The notes under the pieces: model-generated
Database searches by the model: none
What the model saw: the letters and a program-made list of their open reading frames with translations, nothing else
What the model was told of the DNA's origin: nothing
In this document: positions 47,847-58,346 of the stretch, in pieces
Layout of the letters: every line of letters starts with the position of its first letter
Position numbering within the stretch: position 1 is the stretch's first letter
Assembly (NCBI RefSeq): GCF_041224415.1
Contig: NZ_JBGFFE010000007.1
Location: 57,139-121,138, forward strand
Origin: Clostridium_B lapidicellarium
GTDB taxonomy: Bacteria > Bacillota > Clostridia > Clostridiales > Clostridiaceae
DNA: 64,000 nt
Reading direction: 5' to 3'
Translations under genes and position numbers: made by a program

Positions 47847-49997
47847 TCAACTATTTTTTATTGTCATAGTATTAGAGGAAATTTTATATACATGAAGCTC
47901 ATGTAATGCTCTTGTAATTACTATATATTTTAAAGTTTCTTCATTAAGTCCGTAAGAATTATCGATCATTATAACAGCATCAAATTCCAGACCTTTGGCA
48001 AGATAACTTGGAAGTATGACTTCTCCCTTGGAATAAATCATATCTTCCCCGCTTATCACCTTTATATACATGTTTTTCTTAAGTACCTTCCCCAGCCTCT
48101 CTGTATCCCTTAAATTTCTACATATCACAGCAATACTTTCATACCCTTTGTTTTTCAGCTGCTCAATATCTTCCAATACATCGCCTGCAAGTTCTTCCAA
48201 GGTCCGTACCTGCTTTTCTAAAACTTCTTCTCCTTTTCTAACCATGGGTATAATTCTGCCTTTTTTCAAATACCGGTTGGCATAATCAGTTATTTGATTT
48301 GTAGATCTATAGCTTTTGCTCAGGGAAAAATTTTTCACCTTTAAATCCGGGAAAATATCTTTTAATCTCATCATAGCAGGAATTTCATCTGAAGGTATAA
48401 TCCTTTGATTAACATCTCCCACTATAGTGAAAGAGCTGCAATCGGTAAGTTCCCTTATAACTTTGAACTGCAGCGGGGAATAATCCTGAGCTTCATCTAC
48501 AACTATATGTTTTATCTTTTCCCTGTACTTCAAGCCTTCCAGCTTTATTCTCAAATACAAAATAGCAGCCAGATCATCATAAGTAAGCTCCCTGTTACCA
48601 TTAAAATCATTATATACAGATATTATATCAGGCTTTTCCAACCATTTAAGTTTATATTTTTTTATCCTTATGACTTCTTTTATAACCTCTTCTATTTCAT
48701 TTTTTTCCCTGAATTCCAAATTTATTCCATTGATATTGAGTTCCTCTTTCGTCATACTTTTAATTTTATCTTTATACTTTTTCTGTATAGCTCTAACTAA
48801 AATATCTCTCTCATCTTTTATCCTGGAATATATGACTCTTTTTAATCTTACACCTCTTTTAAACAGAGGCATATTTTTAAAATAGCAGTACAGCATCTCC
48901 TGAATTTCTTTCTTGGTAACTATTACTTTGTTATAAAAAAGCACATCTTTCGCTTTGAAACAATTTTTCTCCACACGGTCAGCTAGTTTATCCAAATCAC
49001 CTATATATTCCAAAGAATTTTTATGAGCCACCTGTTCAATAAATTGTTTATCACCACTTAGAATATTTTCCATATAATCCTTTAAGTCCATAATATCCGT
49101 CAAATTCAAAATACTTTTAGCAAACTGACTGAAAGTAAGTTGGGCAACTTCTTCTTCTCCTAAACTTGGCAATACCATGGAAATATAATCTATAAAAATA
49201 CTATTGGGTCCCAGTATAAGCACTTTCCTCTGGAGCAGTTTTCTATAATTGTATAAAAGATATGCCACCCGATGTAAAGCTATAGTGGTTTTACCACTGC
49301 CAGCCATTCCATTTACAGCAACAACACCTTCCCTTGGCTGTCTTATTAAATTGTCCTGCTCTTCCTGTATGGTCATTACTATATCTTTAAGTTTTTCTCC
49401 GGCATTCTTGCTCAATACCATCTGCAATATTTCATCTTTCACATCTTTGTTTGAATCGAACATCCCCACAAGATTAGACTTTTTTATAATAAATTGCCTT
49501 TTACCCAATATATCCGTTTCTATTGTCCCCATAGGGGAATTATAGCTGGTTTCCCCCAGATTTCCTGAATAAAATAAACTGCATACAGGTGATCTCCAAT
49601 CTACTATAACAGATTCATATCCCTCCTTATCGCTCATTCCAAATCTTCCTATATATATTTTTCCCCTACCATATCTATCTTCAAAAACCACTTTTCCAAA
49701 ATAAGGAGAATCTTTCAATATGGTAAGTTCTCTTATACTCTTGTTGACCAGTCTAAACTGCTCTTCTTTTGTATATATCTCATGATCAAAGTATTCAACA
49801 ACTTTATCCTCATCATCTTCATACTGTTCAAGATTTTTTTTTCTTAAATCCAGAATATATTTAACAACTTTTTTTCTAAGTTCTATACAATCTAGCACTT
49901 TCGTATTTATCTGATCCAATACTTTTTTTAATTTTTCTTTTTCAAGATTTAACTGGATTTCCTTACTTAACTCTTTTTCCAAATCATCTCTCCACAT
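47847..49997 (-). CDS. helD: HelD-like UvrD/Rep-family ATPase
   Basis: The 716-residue protein starts with a coiled coil that can reach into RNA polymerase, followed by a superfamily I helicase core: NGMAGSGKTTIALHRVAYLL (Walker A, around 229-248), VDEAQDYSP (motif II), GDVNQRI and ARALHELHV-like late motifs. HelD removes stalled RNA polymerase from DNA in Gram-positives. It follows ftsH by 31 bases, perhaps in one transcript. Confidence 0.9.
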   Translation of the reverse strand: MWRDDLEKELSKEIQLNLEKEKLKKVLDQINTKVLDCIELRKKVVKYILDLRKKNLEQYEDDEDKVVEYFDHEIYTKEEQFRLVNKSIRELTILKDSPYFGKVVFEDRYGRGKIYIGRFGMSDKEGYESVIVDWRSPVCSLFYSGNLGETSYNSPMGTIETDILGKRQFIIKKSNLVGMFDSNKDVKDEILQMVLSKNAGEKLKDIVMTIQEEQDNLIRQPREGVVAVNGMAGSGKTTIALHRVAYLLYNYRKLLQRKVLILGPNSIFIDYISMVLPSLGEEEVAQLTFSQFAKSILNLTDIMDLKDYMENILSGDKQFIEQVAHKNSLEYIGDLDKLADRVEKNCFKAKDVLFYNKVIVTKKEIQEMLYCYFKNMPLFKRGVRLKRVIYSRIKDERDILVRAIQKKYKDKIKSMTKEELNINGINLEFREKNEIEEVIKEVIRIKKYKLKWLEKPDIISVYNDFNGNRELTYDDLAAILYLRIKLEGLKYREKIKHIVVDEAQDYSPLQFKVIRELTDCSSFTIVGDVNQRIIPSDEIPAMMRLKDIFPDLKVKNFSLSKSYRSTNQITDYANRYLKKGRIIPMVRKGEEVLEKQVRTLEELAGDVLEDIEQLKNKGYESIAVICRNLRDTERLGKVLKKNMYIKVISGEDMIYSKGEVILPSYLAKGLEFDAVIMIDNSYGLNEETLKYIVITRALHELHVYKISSNTMTIKNS

Positions 49998-50028
49998 ATA
50001 TATATCTCCATTTCGCTAACTTATATAT

Positions 50029-51906
50029 CTAATCTGAAATCAAATTTCCCTTAGAAGACTCTTCTTTTTTCTTCTCCTTATACTCTTTTATAATACCCAT
50101 AAATTCGTCTCCCATCAAAGTTTCTTTCTCTATAAGTCTTTTAGATATTATTATAAGCAACTCTATGTTATCTTTAAGAAGTGCCCTGGCTTTCTTATGA
50201 CACATCCTTATTATTTTCAAAGTTTCTTCATCAATAATAGAAGCCGTTTCTGCACTACAATTCTGGGCTGGCCTTCCATCCAAATACCTGTTTTGCATGG
50301 ATTCAAGTCCCATCATGTCAAACCTATCTGTCATGCCATAGATAGTCACCATTCTTCTGGCAGCTTGAGTAGCTCTTTCAATGTCATTAGCAGCCCCTGT
50401 AGATATGCTGTTAAATTTAACTTCTTCTGCAGATCTTCCTCCCAGCATAACACATATTTGATCCAGCATCTCAGCTTTCGTATTCAAATACTTCTCCTCC
50501 TCGGGAAGCTGCATAGTATACCCAAGTGACCCCATAGTCCTCGGAACTATGGTTATCTTATGAACAGGATCCGTATGCTTTAAAAGGGCTGCCACAAGTG
50601 CGTGCCCGACTTCATGAAATGCCACCTGTTGTTTTTCTTCAGGTGAAAGTATCCTATCCTTCTTTTCCTTCCCGGCTATTATCACTTCCACCGCTTCTTC
50701 AAGATCTCCCTGATTCACCTGGAACCTATGATTTTTCACAGCCCTCAGTGCAGCTTCATTTATTATATTTGCCAAATCCGCACCTACAGCTCCAGGAGTA
50801 GCCTTCGCTATACTATTTAAATCCACATCCGGCGAAACTTTCACACCTCTTATGTGCACTTTTAAAATATCCTCCCTGCCCTTTAAATCAGGTCTATCAA
50901 CTATAACTCTCCTGTCAAACCTTCCGGGTCTCAAAAGAGCTTTATCCAAAACTTCAGGTCTATTCGTAGCTGCCAATATAACTACGCCTTTAGATGAGTC
51001 AAATCCGTCCATTTCTGCCAAAAGCTGATTTAAAGTCTGTTCTCTTTCGTCATTTCCCGATACATTCCCATCCCTGCTTTTTCCAATAGCATCAATTTCA
51101 TCTATAAACACTATACAGGGAGCTTTTTCCTGGGCCTGCTGAAACAGATCCCTAACTCTCGCAGCACCCATGCCAACAAACATTTCCACAAATGCAGATC
51201 CTGATATTGAAAAAAAAGGCACTTTGGCTTCACCGGCCACTGCTTTTGCAAGAAGAGTCTTGCCTGTCCCCGGAGGTCCCACAAGAAGTGCCCCTTTAGG
51301 AAGCCTGGCACCTATTTCAACATATCTTTGAGAGTTATGGAGAAAATCTACAATTTCCACCAAAGATTCCTTGGCTTCTTCCTGGCCCGCCACATCTTTA
51401 AAATTTACACCAGTTTCACTTTCTGCATATATCTTAGCAGTATTTTTACCAAATGACATCACTCCGCTGCCCATCTTCTTATTCAATTTTCCCAGGAACA
51501 ACTGAAGCAAAAATGCAATTATTATAAATGGCAGAACCCAATTTACAAAGAATCCTTTTATGGCACTATTTTCCTGGGGTATTCCTCCATATTTGACTTT
51601 AGCACTATCCAATTTTTTTACTAAATCAGGATCGTCTATTCTTTCCGTATAGAGAACTTTACCTTTATTTGCATCATTTTTGACTTTCGGAATTATAATC
51701 AATTTGTCTTTACTTATCTGTACTTCAGAAACTTTATTTTGATTGATGGCCTTCACAAAATCACTGTACTTTATATGCTGAGATTTCAATCCATTCATAT
51801 ATTCATTTATTATAAATATAATCATGGCTGCCAATATTGCATAATAAATAAGGTACCTCCACTTATTATTGTGGCTAAATTTTTTATTAAGCTTTTTATT
51901 ATTCAT
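50029..51906 (-). CDS. ftsH: FtsH, membrane ATP-dependent zinc protease
   Basis: The 625-residue protein has two N-terminal membrane helices (about 17-34 and 108-130), an extracytoplasmic domain between them, the AAA domain with GPPGTGKTLLAKAVAGEA, FIDEIDAIG and the second region of homology RPGRFDR, then the zinc protease site HEVGHA. It degrades misfolded and short-lived membrane and cytoplasmic proteins. All catalytic motifs are present. Confidence 0.97.
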   Translation of the reverse strand: MNNKKLNKKFSHNNKWRYLIYYAILAAMIIFIINEYMNGLKSQHIKYSDFVKAINQNKVSEVQISKDKLIIIPKVKNDANKGKVLYTERIDDPDLVKKLDSAKVKYGGIPQENSAIKGFFVNWVLPFIIIAFLLQLFLGKLNKKMGSGVMSFGKNTAKIYAESETGVNFKDVAGQEEAKESLVEIVDFLHNSQRYVEIGARLPKGALLVGPPGTGKTLLAKAVAGEAKVPFFSISGSAFVEMFVGMGAARVRDLFQQAQEKAPCIVFIDEIDAIGKSRDGNVSGNDEREQTLNQLLAEMDGFDSSKGVVILAATNRPEVLDKALLRPGRFDRRVIVDRPDLKGREDILKVHIRGVKVSPDVDLNSIAKATPGAVGADLANIINEAALRAVKNHRFQVNQGDLEEAVEVIIAGKEKKDRILSPEEKQQVAFHEVGHALVAALLKHTDPVHKITIVPRTMGSLGYTMQLPEEEKYLNTKAEMLDQICVMLGGRSAEEVKFNSISTGAANDIERATQAARRMVTIYGMTDRFDMMGLESMQNRYLDGRPAQNCSAETASIIDEETLKIIRMCHKKARALLKDNIELLIIISKRLIEKETLMGDEFMGIIKEYKEKKKEESSKGNLISD

Positions 51907-52103
51907 ATTATAGCCTCCACTTTATTCAGCTTGTAACCCTACCTATATTATAACAATAAATAACCTTTTTCCTAAATAATATTTGCAAAATATTTTTAAA
52001 GTTATTCCCAGCCAATCTGTCAGCCAATATATTACGTAATTTGACAGCATTTTAAATCATATTTCAATTCATTTATGTATGTTTCCAAAAATTATATATT
52101 ATT

Positions 52104-52136
52104 AAAATTCAGGTGAAGCTTCTTCACCTGAATTTT
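52104..52136. terminator. Terminator behind proS
   Basis: Perfect 15-base stem AAAATTCAGGTGAAG/CTTCACCTGAATTTT with a 3-base loop. It lies in the 267-base gap between proS and ftsH, where no gene is seen. Confidence 0.85.
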
Positions 52137-52173
52137 AATAAATGCTTTATAAATTATGACATATTAAACTTGC

Positions 52174-53622
52174 TTAGTATGCTCTTCCCCAATAAACCAG
52201 TTTACTAGCCTTTTTACCACAACATACACAGGTGCCCGAAATACGTTCCTGGTCAAAGGGAATGCACCTCGAAGTCGCTCCTGTAATTTCCCTGATCTTT
52301 TCTTCACATTTAGCATCTCCACACCACATTGCCCTGACAAAGCCAGATTTATTTTCCTGTATATCTTTAAATTCATCCATATTCAAGGCATCTCTGGTAT
52401 TATTATCTCTAAAAGATTTTGCCCTTTCAAACATGGAATTGTGAATTTTGTCTAAAAGATCAGTCACATTTTTTTCTAAATTGTCCATGGGCACAGTTAT
52501 TTTTTCTCCCGTATCCCTTCTTGCCAGTACGACCTGGTTCTTCTCAATATCCCTCGGTCCTACCTCAAGGCGGATTGGAACACCTTTCATCTCGTATTCA
52601 CTGAATTTCCAGCCTGCTGTTTTATCAGGATCATCGTCAATTCTAACTCTCACAACCTTAGACAACCTGTCTTTCAATTCATATGCCTTCTTAAGCACAC
52701 CTTCCTTATGCTGTGCTATAGGTACTACAATCACCTGTATTGGTGCTATCCTGGGAGGCATAACCATGCCATCGTCATCGCCGTGTACCATTATTATAGC
52801 ACCGATCAACCTGGTAGTCACAGCCCAGGTAGTATAATGTACATACCTTTGCTTACCTTCCTTGTCAGAATATTGTATGCCGAATGCCCTGGCAAAATTT
52901 TCACCCAGATAATGGGATGTACCCGCCTGCAGAGCCTTGCCATCGTGCATCAGACTCTCAATAGTGTAAGTGTCAACGGCACCTGCAAATTTTTCGCTCT
53001 CAGTTTTTTTACCTTGAATTACCGGCATGGCCAAAACATCTTTACACAGTTTAGAATATAAATTCAATATATACCTGGTCTCTTTTTCAGCTTCCTCTTT
53101 AGTGGCATGAATAGTATGACCTTCCTGCCACAAAAATTCAGCTGTTCTCAGAAACGGCCTAGTTGTCTTTTCCCATCTCACTACAGAACACCATTGGTTA
53201 TACAATTTCGGCAAATCCTTATAGGAATGAATTATTTTAGCAAAATGATCGCAAAACAGTGTCTCCGAAGTCGGCCTGACACATAGTTTCTCTGAAAGCT
53301 TTTCATTCCCTCCCTCGGTTACCCAGGCTACTTCCGGCGCAAATCCCTCTACGTGTTCCTTTTCTTTCTGAAGTAAATGCTCTGGAATAAGTACAGGCAT
53401 ATATACATTGTGATGACCTGATTCCTTGAGTCTTTTATCCACATATTCTTTAATGCCCTCCCAAATGGCATAGCCATACGGCCGTATTATCATACATCCT
53501 CTTACACTAGAATAATCTGCCAGCTCCGCTTTTCTTACAATATCCGTATACCATTGAGCAAAATCTTCATCTCTAGATGTTATCTGTTCCACCAATTTTT
53601 TATCCAACTTAACTACCTCCAA
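52174..53622 (-). CDS. proS: Proline-tRNA ligase (type 3, no editing insertion)
   Basis: The 482-residue class II synthetase has ADYSSVRGCMIIRPYGYAIW, VRPTSETLFCDHFAK and RTAEFLWQEGHT-type motifs and a C-terminal zinc-like domain (CVCCGKKASKLVYWGRAY at the end). The length and missing insertion place it in the archaeal/eukaryotic-type group found in many clostridia. It charges tRNA-Pro. A T-box leader precedes it. Confidence 0.95.
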   Translation of the reverse strand: MEVVKLDKKLVEQITSRDEDFAQWYTDIVRKAELADYSSVRGCMIIRPYGYAIWEGIKEYVDKRLKESGHHNVYMPVLIPEHLLQKEKEHVEGFAPEVAWVTEGGNEKLSEKLCVRPTSETLFCDHFAKIIHSYKDLPKLYNQWCSVVRWEKTTRPFLRTAEFLWQEGHTIHATKEEAEKETRYILNLYSKLCKDVLAMPVIQGKKTESEKFAGAVDTYTIESLMHDGKALQAGTSHYLGENFARAFGIQYSDKEGKQRYVHYTTWAVTTRLIGAIIMVHGDDDGMVMPPRIAPIQVIVVPIAQHKEGVLKKAYELKDRLSKVVRVRIDDDPDKTAGWKFSEYEMKGVPIRLEVGPRDIEKNQVVLARRDTGEKITVPMDNLEKNVTDLLDKIHNSMFERAKSFRDNNTRDALNMDEFKDIQENKSGFVRAMWCGDAKCEEKIREITGATSRCIPFDQERISGTCVCCGKKASKLVYWGRAY

Positions 53623-53647
53623 AATCTAAATAATAATTTTAAATACA

Positions 53648-53900
53648 AAAAAAACCTCCAATCCCCTCACAAGGGACCGAGGTCACATACGGCGGTACCA
53701 CCCTATTTAACATATTCAAATATATTCACTCTGCTTGCATCTATAACGATGATTTCACCGCTGTATCCTACTATCGTTTCAAATACAGAACTCCAAGGCA
53801 GGTTCAACACACCTCTTTGGGAAATTTCCACCTTTCATTCCCCTCTCTGCAAAAAAACAGTATATCTACTAATCCTTATCTTTGCGTTCTCCATATTTAC
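53648..53900 (-). promoter_or_regulatory. T-box riboswitch, proline
   Basis: Minus strand: AGGGTGGTACCGCCG, the conserved T-box core (about 53690-53705), followed by a terminator (ACCTCGGTCCC to GGGGATTGGAGGT) and T8. A CCT in the stem I loop region (GAACCTGCC) could be the proline specifier, which fits proS downstream. Confidence 0.93.
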
Positions 53901-53980
53901 CTAATTTTTTCATGCTTATTTTATATAATAGAGTATAAAAAATCAAATGTCAATAGTTTTTTATACTGCGGAATCGAAAA

Positions 53981-55114
53981 TCAGCGGTAAAATGCCGCTA
54001 TAGTTCTCATAATATCCTCCATCCTATCCTCGATTAAGTCAGAAGTATCTTCCATAGAATTTTTTAAACTCATGGGCTTATTTTCAATGCTAAAAAGAGA
54101 AGTTGCCCCCATAGAATACAGATTCTTATAGCCTTCTCCCAATCCTCCGGACAATATGATAACAGGTTTATCATATTTCTTGGCTAATTTGGCAATTCCG
54201 GAGGGTGCTTTGCCAAAACAGGTTTGAAAATCGGTATTTCCCTCACCTGTTATTATCAGGTCGCTATTTTTAACTTTATCTTCCATGTGAGTAACATCCA
54301 TTACAATATCTATCCCGTTTTTTAATTTCGCTTTCAAGAACACAATAAGTGCAAACCCAAGGCCTCCGGCCGCACCTGCGCCTGCTGTTTCTGAAAGATC
54401 TTCGTTAAAGATATCCTTTACAACACCGGCATAATGACGCAAATTCCTGTCTAATATTTCAACCATCCTGGGAGTTGCATTTTTTTGAGGCCCATATACG
54501 GCAGAAGCTCCATTTTCGCCGCACAGAGGGTTATTTACATCTGAAGCTGCAATAAATTGACTCTCATAAATTCTTTTGTCCATTTTACTCAAATCAATTT
54601 TTACAAGCTTGTCAAGATTTCCGCCGCCGCAGGAAATCTCCCTGCCGTATCTATCAAAAAACCTTGCTCCAAGAGCCTGAAGCATTCCTGCTCCACCGTC
54701 ATTTGTAGCACTGCCTCCAATTCCAACTATAAATTTTCTGCATCCCCTGTCAAGAGCACTTTCTATAAGCTCGCCAGTGCCAAAAGATGTAGTTACAAGA
54801 GGGTTCCGCTTATCTTTGGGAACAAGGTACAGCCCTGACGCAGAAGCCATTTCGATAACTGCCGTGCCATTTCTCAGGATTCCATAATATGCTTTCACCT
54901 TATCACCCAGCGGTCCCGCAACACATTCAACACACTTTTGCCCTCCGGCAGATGTAATAATTGCATCCACTGTTCCTTCACCTCCATCTGCAATTGGAGC
55001 TTCGGTTACCTCTATATCAGCTGATACTTTAAATATTCCCTTCTTGAGTGCGGCACATACACCTCTCGATGGCAGACTGCCCTTAAAGGAATCTGGTGCA
55101 AGAAGTACTTTCAA
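53981..55114 (-). CDS. Glycerate kinase (GlxK/GarK type)
   Basis: The 377-residue protein starts MKVLLAPDSFKGSLPSRGVC and has PIADGGEGTVDA, VGIGGSATNDGGAGMLQALG and DLIITGEGNTD, the marks of glycerate kinase type 1. It phosphorylates glycerate (to 2-phosphoglycerate in most members). TTG 55114 is the likely start because GGAGG lies eight bases upstream; an in-frame ATG at 55129 precedes that site. Confidence 0.94.
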   Translation of the reverse strand: MKVLLAPDSFKGSLPSRGVCAALKKGIFKVSADIEVTEAPIADGGEGTVDAIITSAGGQKCVECVAGPLGDKVKAYYGILRNGTAVIEMASASGLYLVPKDKRNPLVTTSFGTGELIESALDRGCRKFIVGIGGSATNDGGAGMLQALGARFFDRYGREISCGGGNLDKLVKIDLSKMDKRIYESQFIAASDVNNPLCGENGASAVYGPQKNATPRMVEILDRNLRHYAGVVKDIFNEDLSETAGAGAAGGLGFALIVFLKAKLKNGIDIVMDVTHMEDKVKNSDLIITGEGNTDFQTCFGKAPSGIAKLAKKYDKPVIILSGGLGEGYKNLYSMGATSLFSIENKPMSLKNSMEDTSDLIEDRMEDIMRTIAAFYR

Positions 55115-55247
55115 TTTTATTACCTCCATGATTATACATTAATTATGATTATATATTATGTATTCTATAGACCATCCAAATTTCCCTTTCCCCCCATTAA
55201 TATAATCCGGCAAAAAATTACATACTAGAATTGGGAGGCGAACCTAT

Positions 55248-56849
55248 ATGAAATTAAAAAATTTAATTCCGGCAGTTATTTTCATCCTTTTAAGCAGCCT
55301 AATTTGTACAAATACAAACGCCTTTTCAGGCAGTCACTATATAAAAAACCCAAAAGTTCCAAAATATCTTTATGTAATACAGCAGAATAATTTAAGTGCT
55401 GCAGAAAATACCATGATAGCAACACTTCAGGGAGTAATATCAGACAAATCCGACTCCCAGATATATACCTTAAATAAAAACCAGCCGGATTATAAAATAT
55501 GGCTGGAGGATCTTAAAAAAAATTATGGTGTCAACTATATTATGGTGGATGATCCCTGGTACCTTCTAAATAAATTTGAAAAATTTATAAAAGGCTACGT
55601 CCTCTATGACAATTTTTCCAAAAAAGATCCATCGATAAACAATGCCTGCTCCCTGGCAGCTTTAAAAAACTCCATAGCCATAGATAAATCCATAGAATCC
55701 AAAGCCAAAGCTGCAGGTATAAAAATGCAGCAGGACTGTAGAAGCACTGACAAATACTGGGCCTATAATAATCTTTGGAACAAGGGTCTCAACCATTCAA
55801 CAGTAATTGAACTATCTCCAAAGAGGGACACAGCCCTAAGAGACTATGGCATAATGAGCAAGTCTCTGGTATTTTACGAGGATGATCCAGAAAACTTCTC
55901 CCTCAGGAATAAAGTTTTCGGATCTATGAAAAAAGACTCCATATGCTTGGGATGGGGACCTGACGAGAAAGAAAATATAAATTCAGCCTCCCAAAATGGA
56001 GTAAGTGTGATTCCCGCGGACTGGTCCTACAATTTGACAGTATTAAGTGCTTTCCCCTCTTTTCCCATAACTCAAAAAAATGAAACAGATACCATAGAAA
56101 ATGCAGCCTCAAAAAACACCCATTATGTAACTTTCGTCATGTCAGATGGAGACAACCAGCAGTGGAATCTTGGAAGCAATTTCGGATCTTCAAAATGGTA
56201 CGGTTCACCTAAAAGAGGCAGTTTCAACATGGGGTTCAGCATAAGTCCATCTCTGTATGAATTGGCACCAACTGTTTTAAAATTCTATTATAAAAATGCT
56301 TCTTCAGGCATTTTCAAGGATTATTTCATAGTATCCCCTTCAGGAAACGGATACGTGTATCCCAGTAAATTCAAAGCGGATTCCCTGAAGCCCTTTTTAA
56401 AAAGATTAAATAACTACATGAAGAACACAGATCAAAAATATGTTTCTGTCTTAGATGACCGTTCTTTTTACAATAAAAAACTCTGGGATAAATACACTGC
56501 CTGTTCGAACATACGGGGCATATTTTACTTAGATTACCGCAGGCAGGATGACTATAAAGGTAGAATAATTTGGAGCAGAGGCAAACCTATAGTATCCTGC
56601 AGGGATCTGCTCTGGTCCAAAATAGAAGAAAACAGTGATCTGGTAAAAAATATAAACGAATATGTAAAAGAAGGCTACACGGACACAAGCAAATCCGATG
56701 CATATACCTTCGTATATGTACACGCCTGGAGTAAAAGTATGGAAGACATATATGAAGTTATAGAACAGCTGAATAAAAATCCCGCAATAAAAGTGACACC
56801 GCCGGATACTTTCATGGAGCTCATAGAGAAAAATGTAAAGCACAGATAG
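55248..56849 (+). CDS. Secreted GxGYxYP-domain protein
   Basis: The 533-residue protein has a signal peptide (about 1-25, ending TNAFS). The motif SPSGNGYVYPS (about 363-373) defines the GxGYxYP family, thought from its fold and gene context to be a glycoside hydrolase-like domain; substrate not known. FVMSDGDNQQWNLG may hold acidic active-site residues. It is monocistronic with GGGAGG before the ATG. Confidence 0.85.
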   Translation: MKLKNLIPAVIFILLSSLICTNTNAFSGSHYIKNPKVPKYLYVIQQNNLSAAENTMIATLQGVISDKSDSQIYTLNKNQPDYKIWLEDLKKNYGVNYIMVDDPWYLLNKFEKFIKGYVLYDNFSKKDPSINNACSLAALKNSIAIDKSIESKAKAAGIKMQQDCRSTDKYWAYNNLWNKGLNHSTVIELSPKRDTALRDYGIMSKSLVFYEDDPENFSLRNKVFGSMKKDSICLGWGPDEKENINSASQNGVSVIPADWSYNLTVLSAFPSFPITQKNETDTIENAASKNTHYVTFVMSDGDNQQWNLGSNFGSSKWYGSPKRGSFNMGFSISPSLYELAPTVLKFYYKNASSGIFKDYFIVSPSGNGYVYPSKFKADSLKPFLKRLNNYMKNTDQKYVSVLDDRSFYNKKLWDKYTACSNIRGIFYLDYRRQDDYKGRIIWSRGKPIVSCRDLLWSKIEENSDLVKNINEYVKEGYTDTSKSDAYTFVYVHAWSKSMEDIYEVIEQLNKNPAIKVTPPDTFMELIEKNVKHR

Positions 56850-56871
56850 GTAAATGTTCAAGTCATCGAAC

Positions 56872-56900
56872 TTGATTAAGTTTTATTTGTGTGCTATAAT
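56872..56900 (+). promoter_or_regulatory. Promoter of the lyase leader
   Basis: TTGATT (56872-56877), 17-base spacer, TATAAT (56895-56900). Confidence 0.88.
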
Positions 56901-56906
56901 TCAGCT

Positions 56907-57012
56907 AATTTATATGTTAGCAGACTAGAGACACTAGAGGCTGGCTTTAGCACAGTATTAATTATGTGTTATGTAATTTATTTACATGTGTTAAGCTGGC
57001 TCTTTTTATATT
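56907..57012 (+). promoter_or_regulatory. Unidentified attenuator-like leader of a cystathionine/methionine lyase
   Basis: After the promoter the leader can form GCTAA/TTAGC, CTAG-AGACA-CTAG and a longer AGAG...GCTTTAGCACA to TGTGTTAAGC...CTCT stem followed by TTTTTATATT. This looks like a regulatory domain plus terminator, 40 bases before the start codon. It matches no SAM, T-box or cobalamin leader that I recognise. Confidence 0.6.
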
Positions 57013-57050
57013 TTAAAAATTAATATCAGCAATATTTGGAGGAATTTATT

Positions 57051-58229
57051 ATGAAAAAAGAGTTTGCGACAAATCTCATACATAAGGGTGAACAAAATCC
57101 GGATTCTGTTTCAAAGCCAAAAACTTTACCTATTTTTATGACTTCAGTATTTTCTTTCGATGACGTGGAAACCCTTGATAGTGTATACGAAGGTCACTCT
57201 AAAGGATATATATATTCAAGAAATGGAAACCCTGTACATGACGTCTTAAAAGAAATAATGTGCAGTATTGATGAAGGAGAAGATTCACAAGTTTTTTCCT
57301 CGGGAATGGCTGCCGTCACCATGTCAATCTTATCACTGGTAAAATCCGGTGATCATATAATAGCAGACAATGTATTATATGGAGGAACCTATCAATTCTT
57401 AAAAAACGAATTAAGTAAATTTAACATAGAAGTCACTTTTATCAACGCTGTTGAAGACAATATGGAAAAATATTTTAAACCAAACACGAAATTGGTATAT
57501 GTGGAAACTATATCAAACCCATTGATGGAAATTGCCGACCTGCCAAAAATATCTAAAATCACTCATTTGCATAATGCAAAATTGATTGTAGACAACACTT
57601 TTGCAACTCCTATAATATGCCAGCCATTAAGATTGGGTGCTGACATAGTCGTGTACAGTGCTACAAAATATCTATGCGGTCACAGCGACATAACTGGTGG
57701 GATTGCCGTTTCAAACAAAGAACTTATTAAAAACATAAGAAATATTTCTGCACTTTATGGGCCAATGATGAGTCCTTTTGACGGCTGGCTCCTCATAAGA
57801 AGTCTTAGAACATTGGAAATCAGAATGATACAGCATTCAAATAATGCCATGAAACTGGCAAATTTCTTGGAAAACCACGACAAGATAACAAATGTTTTCT
57901 ATCCCGGATTAAAATCCTCGCCTACCAATAAAACAGCAATTAAAAACTTTTCCAATAATCTATTCGGGGGAATGATGAGTATAGACGTGGAAGGCGGCGA
58001 AGAAAGTGCCTGTAAACTCATAAAATCACTTGACAGCATAAAGTTTGTGCCCAGTTTAGCAGGAGTAGCTACATCCGTATCCTATCCAGTAAAAACTTCT
58101 CACAGGGCATTAAATGACGATGAGCTCGCAAAAGCAAATATATCAAAGGGACTAATACGTATTTCCACCGGACTTGAGAATATCGACAGTATAATTTCTG
58201 AATTTGACAGTGCATTAAATAAAATATAA
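57051..58229 (+). CDS. PLP-dependent trans-sulfuration enzyme (cystathionine/methionine lyase family)
   Basis: The 392-residue enzyme has YSRNGNPVHD, SSGMAAVTMSI, YVETISNPLMEIADL, DNTFATP and SATKYLCGHSD with the PLP lysine in the last motif. Members split or form C-S bonds in cystathionine, methionine or homocysteine. The exact substrate cannot be told from motifs. ATG 57051 is used, with GGAGG upstream. The leader suggests control by a sulfur metabolite or amino acid (inference). Confidence 0.9.
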   Translation: MKKEFATNLIHKGEQNPDSVSKPKTLPIFMTSVFSFDDVETLDSVYEGHSKGYIYSRNGNPVHDVLKEIMCSIDEGEDSQVFSSGMAAVTMSILSLVKSGDHIIADNVLYGGTYQFLKNELSKFNIEVTFINAVEDNMEKYFKPNTKLVYVETISNPLMEIADLPKISKITHLHNAKLIVDNTFATPIICQPLRLGADIVVYSATKYLCGHSDITGGIAVSNKELIKNIRNISALYGPMMSPFDGWLLIRSLRTLEIRMIQHSNNAMKLANFLENHDKITNVFYPGLKSSPTNKTAIKNFSNNLFGGMMSIDVEGGEESACKLIKSLDSIKFVPSLAGVATSVSYPVKTSHRALNDDELAKANISKGLIRISTGLENIDSIISEFDSALNKI

Positions 58230-58309
58230 TGAAAACAGTCATTGTACTTGGAGCCCAGATATATCTACCCATGCTTGAAACAACTCCCAATTTCTCAAAT
58301 TTGAAATTT

Positions 58310-58346
58310 GATTTGGCATTATGGAAAAATGCCAAATCTTTTTTAT
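58310..58346 (+). terminator. Terminator of the first lyase gene
   Basis: GATTTGGCATT/AATGCCAAATC stem, followed by TTTTTTATT. Confidence 0.92.
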
